Shown here piece by piece: positions 17,029 through 24,125 of a DNA stretch of 64,000 nucleotides; positions within the stretch are counted from its first letter, which is position 1; each line of letters opens with the position of its first letter. Below the pieces are notes generated by a model that did not search any database, had not been told where the DNA came from, and worked only from the letters and a program-made list of their open reading frames with translations. Source of the stretch: Actinoplanes palleronii (GTDB lineage: Bacteria; Actinomycetota; Actinomycetes; Mycobacteriales; Micromonosporaceae); assembly GCF_016862315.1 (NCBI RefSeq), contig NZ_BOMS01000093.1, forward strand, positions 62,001-126,000. Reading direction: 5' to 3'. A program made the translations under genes and the position numbers.

Positions 17029-17315
17029 GCCGCCTCCTCGTCGCTGCCGCCGGCCGTCGACTCCCGGCCCCCGAACTCCACCTCACGATGCCCGTCCCGG
17101 TCCCGCTCGACGATCCGGACGACACCACGGTGCCGCTCGGCCAGACCCATCAACCCGGTCGCCCGGGCCGCGGCACGCACCGACGCCTCGCGCTCGGCAT
17201 GGCATCGCGTGCGGTGCGCGATGTAGGCCCGCACCAACCCCGCCACCGCCCCCGCGGCCAGCACCAGACCCATCGCTCTGTAATCAGAGGCTGGTCCCCA
17301 CATCATCTCGTCCAC
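17025..17315 (-). CDS. Small one-helix membrane protein of unknown function
   Basis: 96 residues from GTG 17315 (an ATG is possible nine bases later). One N-terminal hydrophobic segment (AMGLVLAAGAVAGLVRAYIA) is followed by a charged tail rich in Arg and Glu. It is the first gene of the operon with the ECF sigma factor, overlapping it by 4 bp. By position it could be an anti-sigma or membrane adaptor, but it has no recognisable zinc-binding anti-sigma motif. Possible palindromic operator at 17399-17417. Confidence 0.6.
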   Translation of the reverse strand: MDEMMWGPASDYRAMGLVLAAGAVAGLVRAYIAHRTRCHAEREASVRAAARATGLMGLAERHRGVVRIVERDRDGHREVEFGGRESTAGGSDEEAA

Positions 17316-17398
17316 AACGCCCCCTCGTCACCATCACCTCACAAGTAACTGTCCGTGTGGCGGCCTCGATGTAGATGGGCGACCGTCCACATTCCTGT

Positions 17399-17417
17399 CC
17401 ATGATCCTGGATCATGG
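17399..17417. promoter_or_regulatory. 19-bp perfect palindrome upstream of the sigma/EAL operon
   Basis: CCATGATCC and GGATCATGG arms around a single T, 84 bp upstream of the first gene of the minus-strand operon and in a comparatively AT-rich 248-bp gap. The symmetry suggests a dimeric regulator binding site; no regulator is identified. Confidence 0.5.
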
Positions 17418-17563
17418 CCTTCAACAGTAGTGACGTCCGAAAGTTATCGCCACGGAACGCAGAGCGACAATCCTTCTGGGCAATGGTTCAACTACCCAAA
17501 GTCACCATAGTGTCGCCGGGGCCCCTTCCCGCCCGAGTGACCCTCCGTAAGATCCACACCGGG

Positions 17564-18364
17564 TCAGGGGCGGAAGCGGTCGGCCAACTCGGTGGTCAGG
17601 GCGGGCCAGGCGAGCGGGTCGTGGCCCGGGACGACCGGATAGCCACGGGAGGCGCCGATGTCCTTGAGGCGGCGGATCTGGGTGACGGTCTGTTCCGGGG
17701 TGACGCCCCGGAACGAGCCGATCGCGCGTTCGCCGGTGATGTTCTCGGTCAGGTCGGCGGCGTCGCAGGCGAAGACGTAGCCGCCGCCACCGGCCAGGTC
17801 GACCACGAAGCTCTGATGGCCGGGGGTGTGGCCCGCGGTGAGCAGCGCCGTGACGCCGGGCGCGATCTCGGTGTCGCCCTCGGCGAGACGCCAGTCGATG
17901 CGCGGATCGTCGTAGTCGACGCGGGCCATCGAGTAGCGTTCCGGCTCCGGGTGGTTCGACATGCCGTAGTCGAGTTCGGCGCGCTGGACGTGCACCGGGA
18001 CCCGGCCGGCGAAGTGTTTGAGGCCGCCGGCGTGGTCGACGTGCAGGTGGCTGAGCGCGACGGCGGTGATGTCGGCGAGAGCGACACCGACCGCGTCGAG
18101 GGCGGCCTCGAGGGGTTCGCCGGGGCCGGGCGGCAGCTCCGGCTGGTAATTCGGGCTCGGGTAGAACCGGCGGCGCAGGGCCGGGTCACGCAGCAGCGCG
18201 GTGTTGAACCCGGTGTCGAGCAGCAGCCAGCCGTCCGCGGTCTCGAGCAGCAGGCCGGGCACCGGTTCCCGGACTCGTTCGGTGCGCGACGCGCCGAACA
18301 CGGACGCCGACTTGGGCAGGTCCTCCCAGCCCAGGGTGAGTGCGATGATCCGCCGGACCGGCAT
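17564..18364 (-). CDS. MBL-fold hydrolase, N-acyl-homoserine-lactonase family
   Basis: Metallo-beta-lactamase-fold enzyme of 266 residues. The dinuclear zinc motif is HLHVDHAGG, with later ligands in TAGHTPGHQS, CDAADL and PGHDP. The overall order and the N-terminal PVPGLLLETADGWLLLDTGFN match AttM/AiiA-like lactonases, which open acyl-homoserine-lactone rings; many actinobacterial members act on other lactones. No signal peptide. A 9-bp gap separates it from the upstream membrane-protein gene on the same strand, so they are probably co-transcribed. Confidence 0.85.
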   Translation of the reverse strand: MPVRRIIALTLGWEDLPKSASVFGASRTERVREPVPGLLLETADGWLLLDTGFNTALLRDPALRRRFYPSPNYQPELPPGPGEPLEAALDAVGVALADITAVALSHLHVDHAGGLKHFAGRVPVHVQRAELDYGMSNHPEPERYSMARVDYDDPRIDWRLAEGDTEIAPGVTALLTAGHTPGHQSFVVDLAGGGGYVFACDAADLTENITGERAIGSFRGVTPEQTVTQIRRLKDIGASRGYPVVPGHDPLAWPALTTELADRFRP

Positions 18365-18373
18365 CTGCTCTCC

Positions 18374-18784
18374 TCAGTGATCGTCGCGGCGCAGTCGCCA
18401 CGGCACCGCTCGTGACGGGCGGGCGCCGGGGCGGCGCAGCCCGATGATCGCCCCGGCGATGACCAGCAGCGCGACGGCCGCCGTGGCACCACCCGTCCGG
18501 GCCACCGCCGTCACCCCGGCCCCGTGGGCGTGCTCCATCAGCGGGTGGACCGCGAGCATCACCGCCGCCGTGCCCGCGGTCATCCGCCAGACCCCGCCGT
18601 CCGGGCAGCTCCAGAGCCGTCCGGCGCACGGCAGGCAGAGCGCGGCCAGCCCGGCCGCGATCGCGGTGGCGGTCACGCTGCCGTGCGCGGCCGCGGACCG
18701 CGCCATCGCGAGGTGCGCGAGCACGCAGACCCCGGTGAGCACGGCGCTCAGCCGTGCCCACCTGCGGCCCGATCCGGCGGTCAC
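18374..18784 (-). CDS. Four-helix membrane protein of unknown function
   Basis: About 136 residues from GTG 18784, which follows AGGAAG. Four hydrophobic segments are visible (VLTGVCVLAHLAMA, ATAIAAGLAALCLPCAG, MTAGTAAVMLAVHPLM, AAVALLVIAGAIIGL), with a short Arg-rich C-terminal tail. The histidines in the loops (HGS, HPLMEHAHG) could bind metal, but there is no family motif I recognise. It lies 9 bp upstream of the lactonase gene. Confidence 0.6.
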   Translation of the reverse strand: MTAGSGRRWARLSAVLTGVCVLAHLAMARSAAAHGSVTATAIAAGLAALCLPCAGRLWSCPDGGVWRMTAGTAAVMLAVHPLMEHAHGAGVTAVARTGGATAAVALLVIAGAIIGLRRPGARPSRAVPWRLRRDDH

Positions 18785-18890
18785 CCCACCACCCACTTCC
18801 TGTCGTCCGACAGGAATTCTCCGCGCGGCCGGTGACACCTGAAGATCCACCGGATTGCCGATCGGTTTCGGACTCGGCGGCGACCGCCGG

Positions 18891-20648
18891 TCAGCGGCAG
18901 GTGCGTCCCTTGTTGAGGCAGGCCGCGATCCGCTGCATGGTGCGGTCGGAGTTGACGTTGACGAAGTCGTTGTGGTCGGAGAACGGGTTGTGGTTCTCCT
19001 CCGGGAACGAGTCCAGGGCGTACTGGCCCTTGCGCTGGACCTCCGGGGAGAGCCGGTAGGAGACCGTGATCCGCAGCTGCGGGATGGCCACGAAGCCGGC
19101 CGGGCAGGCGCCGGTCTTCGCATCGGCGAAGGCGACGTGGGCGCGGTGGTTGGCGCTGTCGGTGTTCTTGCCGTCCCAGCAGCCCGGGAAGTCCTGGACC
19201 CGCTGGACCTGCCGCCCGGCCGGGCAGATCGGGTACTTGTCGGCGAGCCGGTCGGTGAACCCGGAGCAGGTCCAGGTGGCGCGGGCGTTGGCCGGGCCGC
19301 GGCTGGTCGGCTTCGCGTCGCCGGTCAGCTCGCGGAGGAACTTCGGCATCGGTACGACCTTGCTCACCGGGTTGCCCCGGTACTCGATCAGCACCGACGC
19401 GGGCCGCACGATGCCGCCGGTGTTGCCGGGCAGCTCCAGGTCCGGGCCCTGCGGGTCGGGCAGCGCGGCGGCGGACGGTGCCGCCGACGGCTGACCGGAC
19501 GACTGACCGGACGGCTGACCGTCGACCGTGCAGGCGGCCAGCTTGCCGAGTCCGTCGGGGCGGGCCGCACCACGGCTGATGGCGATGGTGATCCGGTCCA
19601 GGACGGCGGTCCGCTTGGCCTTCAGCGGGCCGAGAACGGCGTTGTCGACGAAACCGGCGCCGCCCTGCCCGCGGGTGGCCACGAGTCGCTCGTTCGCTTC
19701 CGAGATCTGGCGGTCCAGCTCGGCGAGCGACCGGTCGACCTCGGCCAGTGCCCGCTGCGGCACGCCGGGGAGCTTGTCGCGGACGCTCGGGCAGCGGACC
19801 TGGGGTGTCGCCACCGGGCCGCCGGGCTTGGCCGACGAGGTGTGCAGCGCCGCGTGGACGCCGTCGTAGCTGACGTCGCAGTCGGCCAGCGACACCATGC
19901 CGGTCGGCCACTGCCCGCCGGCCCGGCGGATCGCCGCGCCGATCGTCGTCAGCGCGGCCGCCCGGTCCGATCCGAGCGTGCTCAGCACCTCGTTGGTGAG
20001 GTCCGCATTCACTCCCCGCACGGCGAGGATGCGCCGGTCAGCGGCGGCCTCCGCCTGATCCAGATCGGACAGCTGCCGCGCGACGGCGGCTGCCGCACCA
20101 ACCGGCACGGCGGGGAGGCGGTCACGGACGGCCGGGCAGACGACGGCTCCGGACGTACCGGAAAGGGCCTCGCGGACCCGGGTGTCATCGGCCCGGACCG
20201 CAGGATCGATCCGGACCACCGGCCAGAAGTACGACGAGCGGTCGCCGTTGCGGCAGGTCGTCCCGGAGGCGGCCAGGTCGGCGTCGGAGGAGAACGCGGT
20301 GATCGCCTTGTTGCCGACGAAGTCGTGCACGTGTTCGGCGCCGTTGCGGATGCCCGGCTGGGCGACCGGGTTGTCCGGGCTGAACTTGCCGTTGCCGTTG
20401 GTGCCGCAGTCCACGGTGAACCGGCCGCGGGACGCGTCCCGGCCCGGCCGCGGGTTCACCACGTTCGCGGCGACCCGGTCGATCGGGACGTACTGGTTCA
20501 GGCTGGTCGAGGCGTCGGCCGTGCCCTTGCCGCCGCCGGAGACGAACGTGACGGTCAGGACTCCGGCCGCGACCAGCGCGGTGCCGGCCGCGGCGACCCG
20601 AACCAGGGTCGAACTCCTCGGCGACGGCCGTCGGTAGCGAGCTCTCAC
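18891..20648 (-). CDS. DUF1996 protein interrupted by two tandem helical repeats
   Basis: Secreted or membrane-anchored protein of 585 residues with an N-terminal signal anchor (VRVAAAGTALVAAGVLTVTFVS). DUF1996 hallmarks are present but in two pieces. The first half is at about 52-148 (GAEHVHDFVGN, SSYFWPVVRI). The second is at about 398-585 (GCWDGKNTD, HVAFAD, ENHNPFSDHNDFVN). Between them lie two homologous repeats, about 171-257 and 286-373, each opening CP(A/S)VRD(R/K)LP(A/G)VP, running through a predicted helical hairpin, and closing near a cysteine (LADC / LAAC), then a Ser/Gln/Pro linker. DUF1996 proteins of fungi and actinomycetes are extracellular and lack an assigned reaction. The insert is unusual. 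Confidence 0.82.
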   Translation of the reverse strand: MRARYRRPSPRSSTLVRVAAAGTALVAAGVLTVTFVSGGGKGTADASTSLNQYVPIDRVAANVVNPRPGRDASRGRFTVDCGTNGNGKFSPDNPVAQPGIRNGAEHVHDFVGNKAITAFSSDADLAASGTTCRNGDRSSYFWPVVRIDPAVRADDTRVREALSGTSGAVVCPAVRDRLPAVPVGAAAAVARQLSDLDQAEAAADRRILAVRGVNADLTNEVLSTLGSDRAAALTTIGAAIRRAGGQWPTGMVSLADCDVSYDGVHAALHTSSAKPGGPVATPQVRCPSVRDKLPGVPQRALAEVDRSLAELDRQISEANERLVATRGQGGAGFVDNAVLGPLKAKRTAVLDRITIAISRGAARPDGLGKLAACTVDGQPSGQSSGQPSAAPSAAALPDPQGPDLELPGNTGGIVRPASVLIEYRGNPVSKVVPMPKFLRELTGDAKPTSRGPANARATWTCSGFTDRLADKYPICPAGRQVQRVQDFPGCWDGKNTDSANHRAHVAFADAKTGACPAGFVAIPQLRITVSYRLSPEVQRKGQYALDSFPEENHNPFSDHNDFVNVNSDRTMQRIAACLNKGRTCR

Positions 20649-20778
20649 GCGCTTCTCCTCATCGTGGGACGCACCGCCGTGGTGGTCGGTGTCGCCCCTC
20701 GATACGCGGGCCGGCCGGGACCGGATGGCCGTGGCCCGCTCAGGTAAGCGTTCGGTAAGAACTCGGCTGCCGCCGGAG

Positions 20779-22161
20779 TCAGGCCGCCAGGCGGTCGGCG
20801 GGCCAGTCGACCTGCGGGTCGGTGGCCGGCCGGCTCAGGTAATAGCCCTGAACGTGGTGCAGGCCCTCCTCGGTCAGCACGGCGAGTTCGGCGCCGGTCT
20901 CCACCCCCTCGGCCACCACGGTCACGCCGAGCGAGGCCCCGAAGTTGCACATCGCCCCGATCAGCGCCCGCCGGGCCGGATCCTGGTCGCTGTCGGCGAT
21001 GATGCTGCGGTCGAGTTTGACGATGTCCGGGCGCAGTCGCAGGATGTGCTGCATCGAGGCGTACCCGGCGCCGGCGTCGTCGACGGCCAGGCGCGCGCCG
21101 GTCGCGCGGACCAGCCGCATCGAGTCGGCCAGCGTGTCGTAGTCGTCGACCGCCGTATGCTCGGTCACCTCGATCACCAGCCGGGCCGCCTGGGCGCCGA
21201 GCCCGGCGAGCAGCTGGTGGAACCGCTGGTCCAGGATCGTCTGCGCCGACACGTTCACCGACAGGTACGCCTGGGCGGGCACGCTGGGCAGCCGCCGGCA
21301 GGCCGCGGCGACCGCGTGCATCTCCAGGTCGATGCCCAGCCCGACCTGCCACGCCTCGGCGAACCAGACGTCGGGCGTGCGGTACGGCTCCGCGGCGAAC
21401 CGGGCCAGCGCCTCCATCCCGGAGATCTCGCTGCGGTCGACGTCGACGATCGGCTGCAGGACGATCTGCAGCGCGCCGGCGTCGCGCATGCTGTGCTCGA
21501 CGCGGGCCCGGATGGCGTCGTGCTCCTGCCGCAGCTGCTGCTCGGCCGAGGCGGCGGCCATCTCCACGGTGACGTCGGCGCTGAAGCCGCGGTAGCCCAC
21601 GATGCAGCCGCCGGCGCCGTACATCGGGGTGGCGCTGCTGCTGAGGGTGCGCATGGTGCCGTCGCGGTGCACGGCGCTGCTGATCCAGTCCTGGCGTGCC
21701 GAGGTGTCGAAGACGTGCTCGCTCGCGGCCGGATCGCGGTCCAGCAGCTCCCGGACGTCGCGGCCGGTGAGCTGCTGCGCGTCGTAGCCGAGCAGCTCGC
21801 CCACGCCGTCGCTGCTGTAGGCGATCCGCAGGTCGGCGTCGACCTGCCAGACCCAGCCGTGCGCGGTGTGCACGGTGTCGCGGAACGCCTCCACCGCCTC
21901 GTCGGCGCGGGCCGCGAGGCTGCGGTGGAACCGCACCAGCCGGACCGTGGTGGCGGCGGCCAGCGGCAGCCAGGCGACGCCGATCAGGCCGAGCCACTCG
22001 TCGAGCTCCGGGGTCTCCCCCTTGATCCACACTTCGAGCCAGTCCCACGCGTACGAGATCAGGGCCACCACCATGCTCACCGCGAGCACGGTCACCGCCG
22101 ACGACACCACGCTGCGCGCGCGCTGCAGCTCGGCGGGGGTGTCCGTGTCGTTCTCCTTCAC
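20779..22161 (-). CDS. Membrane-bound PAS-EAL cyclic-di-GMP phosphodiesterase
   Basis: 460 residues. Two N-terminal transmembrane helices (about 20-40 and 58-75) are followed by a PAS domain (about 92-200: AHGWVWQVDADLRIAYSSDGVGELLGYD) and an EAL domain (about 225-450). The catalytic set is intact: E in MEALARF, N in VNVSA, E in EVTEH, DDAGAG, K in KLD, E in AEGVE, and QGYYLSRP. There is no GGDEF domain, so it should hydrolyse c-di-GMP in response to a signal sensed by the PAS domain. ATG 22161. It stands alone, with 46 bp between it and the MarR gene end on the same strand. Confidence 0.9.
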   Translation of the reverse strand: MKENDTDTPAELQRARSVVSSAVTVLAVSMVVALISYAWDWLEVWIKGETPELDEWLGLIGVAWLPLAAATTVRLVRFHRSLAARADEAVEAFRDTVHTAHGWVWQVDADLRIAYSSDGVGELLGYDAQQLTGRDVRELLDRDPAASEHVFDTSARQDWISSAVHRDGTMRTLSSSATPMYGAGGCIVGYRGFSADVTVEMAAASAEQQLRQEHDAIRARVEHSMRDAGALQIVLQPIVDVDRSEISGMEALARFAAEPYRTPDVWFAEAWQVGLGIDLEMHAVAAACRRLPSVPAQAYLSVNVSAQTILDQRFHQLLAGLGAQAARLVIEVTEHTAVDDYDTLADSMRLVRATGARLAVDDAGAGYASMQHILRLRPDIVKLDRSIIADSDQDPARRALIGAMCNFGASLGVTVVAEGVETGAELAVLTEEGLHHVQGYYLSRPATDPQVDWPADRLAA

Positions 22162-22207
22162 CTCCGGCTCATCGGCGGGGATCAGGGCCGGATGAGCGCG
22201 AGAGCGG

Positions 22208-22660
22208 TCAGGGCCGCTCGTGGCGGGCGGCGTCGAGGCCGGCGCGCACCTCGGTGAGCAGGTCCACCAGCAGGCCGAGCCGTTCGTCGGAGAGCCCGGC
22301 GAAGGCGATCGTCGCCTCGGGGTGCATCGCCAGCATCGCGGTGGTCAGCAGCTCCCCGCCGCGCGCGGTGAGCCGCACCTCCCGCCGGCGGCTGTCGTCG
22401 CCGGCCACCTCGGCGGTGACCGCGCCCAGCTCGGTGAGGGTGCGCAGGGTCTTGGAGACGGCCGGCTGGTTGACCTCCATGGCGGCCGCGATCTCGCCGA
22501 CCGAGCAGCCCTGCGGCGCCCCGGCCAGGTGCGACAGCACGGCGACGTGGGTCAGCGTGACGCCGTGCGGGCGTAACGCGCGGTTGAGCCGGGTGGTGCT
22601 CAGCTGGTGGACGACGGCGAGCTCGCGGACAGCTCGCCCCTGGGTCTGCGGGCGCTCCAT
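22208..22660 (-). CDS. MarR-family transcriptional regulator
   Basis: 150 residues. The winged helix (about 40-105) contains LAGAPQGCSVGEIAAAMEVNQPAVSKTLRTL and a wing DDSRRREVRLT, flanked by the dimerisation helices. ATG 22660. It is divergent from the membrane-protein gene 22723, and the 62-bp gap holds two related palindromes (TATTCCACGGAATA and CATTCCATGGAATG) that probably bind this regulator and control both genes. Confidence 0.88.
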   Translation of the reverse strand: MERPQTQGRAVRELAVVHQLSTTRLNRALRPHGVTLTHVAVLSHLAGAPQGCSVGEIAAAMEVNQPAVSKTLRTLTELGAVTAEVAGDDSRRREVRLTARGGELLTTAMLAMHPEATIAFAGLSDERLGLLVDLLTEVRAGLDAARHERP

Positions 22661-22661
22661 C

Positions 22662-22691
22662 CGTCAATAATATTCCACGGAATACTTGACG
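22662..22691. promoter_or_regulatory. MarR operator 1 with -35 box
   Basis: Extended inverted repeat running from CGTCAATAATATTCC to GGAATACTTGACG, with a core TATTCCACGGAATA at 22671-22684. Its right edge is TTGACG (22686-22691), a good -35 for the plus-strand gene, and its left edge abuts the marR start codon. Binding would block both promoters. Confidence 0.6.
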
Positions 22692-22709
22692 GGGGGCCGA
22701 CGCGGCCGC

Positions 22710-22730
22710 CAAAATACATTCCATGGAATG
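22710..22730 (+). promoter_or_regulatory. -10 box and operator 2 overlapping a leaderless start
   Basis: CAAAAT (22710-22715) lies 18 bp after the TTGACG -35 and 7 bp before ATG 22723, so the transcript probably starts at the A of ATG. The perfect 14-bp palindrome CATTCCATGGAATG (22717-22730) covers the start codon and shares the ATTCC-N2-GGAAT core with operator 1. Confidence 0.55.
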
Positions 22731-23268
22731 GAAAACAGTTTCCCTGGTCACCGCGGGTTTCGCCGCACAGCGCGTGACCCAGACCGTGCTGGACGGGTTC
22801 TACGCCCGCTCCGGCTACCCGGTGCCCTACTACACCGGCCAGCTGTCGTTCAGCGCGAGCAAGCTCTCCGGGTGGTACACCGGGATGGAGCGCGACGGCA
22901 CCCTCGACGTCTACTGGCAGACCCAGTTCGTCGACTTCGCCTTCATCGCCGCGACCGCGCTGTTCTTCACGGCGCTGCTGTTCGCCGTGGCGCGGGCCTT
23001 TCCGGCGGGCAGCGGCGGGCGCACGTTCGCCCGGCGGCTGATCTGGTTCGGGCTGGCCGCGCCGCTGCTCGACGTACTGGAGAATCTGCTCTCGTTCGTG
23101 ATGCTGCCGGACCCCGGTGCGATCTCACCGGTGGTGGCGCTGCTGTATTCCAGCGCGGCGGCGCTCAAGTTCGCCTGCTTCTTCGCGGTCTACCTGTGGG
23201 CGGCGGTGGGACTGACCACCGCGGCGGTCGTCCGGATCCGCGGCCGCCGGGCCGCCGCGACGGCTTGA
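22723..23268 (+). CDS. Membrane protein of unknown function, MarR-controlled
   Basis: 181 residues with about four hydrophobic segments (FVDFAFIAATALFFTALLFAV, LIWFGLAAPLLDVLENLLSFVML, SPVVALLYSSAAALKFACFFAVYLWAA) and an amphipathic N-terminal part. No Shine-Dalgarno is present; the promoter geometry suggests a leaderless mRNA. It is divergent from marR and shares its operators. No enzyme or transport motif is recognised. Confidence 0.75.
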   Translation: MEWKTVSLVTAGFAAQRVTQTVLDGFYARSGYPVPYYTGQLSFSASKLSGWYTGMERDGTLDVYWQTQFVDFAFIAATALFFTALLFAVARAFPAGSGGRTFARRLIWFGLAAPLLDVLENLLSFVMLPDPGAISPVVALLYSSAAALKFACFFAVYLWAAVGLTTAAVVRIRGRRAAATA

Positions 23269-23302
23269 CAACATGCAGTCTGCCGACTGCATAATGCAGG
23301 TC
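23266..23302 (+). promoter_or_regulatory. Leaderless promoter with operator between -35 and -10
   Basis: TTGACA (23266-23271), an 18-bp spacer, CATAAT (23290-23295), then 7 nt to ATG 23303: consensus-like spacing with transcription starting at the start codon. The spacer is almost filled by the 20-bp palindrome ATGCAGTC-TGCC-GACTGCAT (23273-23292), placed where the ArsR-type product could repress its own gene. Confidence 0.7.
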
Positions 23303-24106
23303 ATGGCCGGTGACATGGACAAGGTGTTCAAGGCGCTCGCCGACCCGACCCGCCGCCGGCTGCTCGACAGCCTGCGCGGCGAGGGCGGCCAGACCCTGGG
23401 GCGGCTCTGCGCGGGCCTGGCCATGACCCGGCAGACGGTGACGCAGCACCTCGCCGTGCTGCACGAGGCAAACCTGATCAGTTCCGTCCGGCACGGCCGG
23501 GAGAAGTGGCACTACCTCAACCCGGTCCCCATCGATGAGGTGCGGCAGCGCTGGATCGCCCCGTTCGAGCAGCCCCGGCTACGGGCCCTCGACACGATCC
23601 GCCAGCACGCAGAGGAGGCCCACATGACCACGACAAAACCCGATTTTGTGTACGTGACCTACATCCACGCCACCCCCGACCAGGTCTGGCAGGCGCTCAC
23701 CGACGCCGAGCTGACCGGCGCCTACTGGGGGCATCACAACGTCTCCGACTGGCAGCCCGGATCGCGGTGGGCCCATCAGCGCACCGACGGCTCCGGCATC
23801 GCCGACGCCGGTGGTGTCGTCCTCGAGACGGCCCCGCCGCACCGGCTGGTCATGACGTTCGGCGACCCGGACGCCGGCGCCGACGCCTCCACGGTCACCT
23901 TCACCATCGAGGCGCACCAGGAGATCGTCCGGCTGACCGTCACGCACGTGGACATCCCGAGCGCCGAGGACCTCGAGGCCGCCTCGGCCGGTTGGCCCGC
24001 GGTGCTGGCCAACCTGAAGTCCCTGCTCGAAACGGGGCACGTGCTGCCGCAGGCGCCGTGGGAGATGCACACCGCGCTGCGGGCGGGCCGGCAGACCGGC
24101 CGGTGA
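23303..24106 (+). CDS. ArsR-type HTH fused to SRPBCC (AHSA1) domain
   Basis: 267 residues. Residues about 1-100 form an ArsR-family winged helix (VFKALADPTRRRLLDSL; LCAGLAMTRQTVTQHLAVLHEANL). About 108-267 form a START/SRPBCC ligand-pocket domain of the AHSA1 type (FVYVTYIHATPDQVWQALTD). The N-terminal half has no metal-binding cysteines, so it is not an arsenic sensor. Here the two parts are in one frame, whereas separate adjacent genes are common. The upstream in-frame ATG at 23273 lies inside the operator, so I take 23303. It is likely a self-regulated repressor that senses a hydrophobic ligand. Confidence 0.83.
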   Translation: MAGDMDKVFKALADPTRRRLLDSLRGEGGQTLGRLCAGLAMTRQTVTQHLAVLHEANLISSVRHGREKWHYLNPVPIDEVRQRWIAPFEQPRLRALDTIRQHAEEAHMTTTKPDFVYVTYIHATPDQVWQALTDAELTGAYWGHHNVSDWQPGSRWAHQRTDGSGIADAGGVVLETAPPHRLVMTFGDPDAGADASTVTFTIEAHQEIVRLTVTHVDIPSAEDLEAASAGWPAVLANLKSLLETGHVLPQAPWEMHTALRAGRQTGR

Positions 24107-24125
24107 CGGCCGGGTTGGATCAAGG

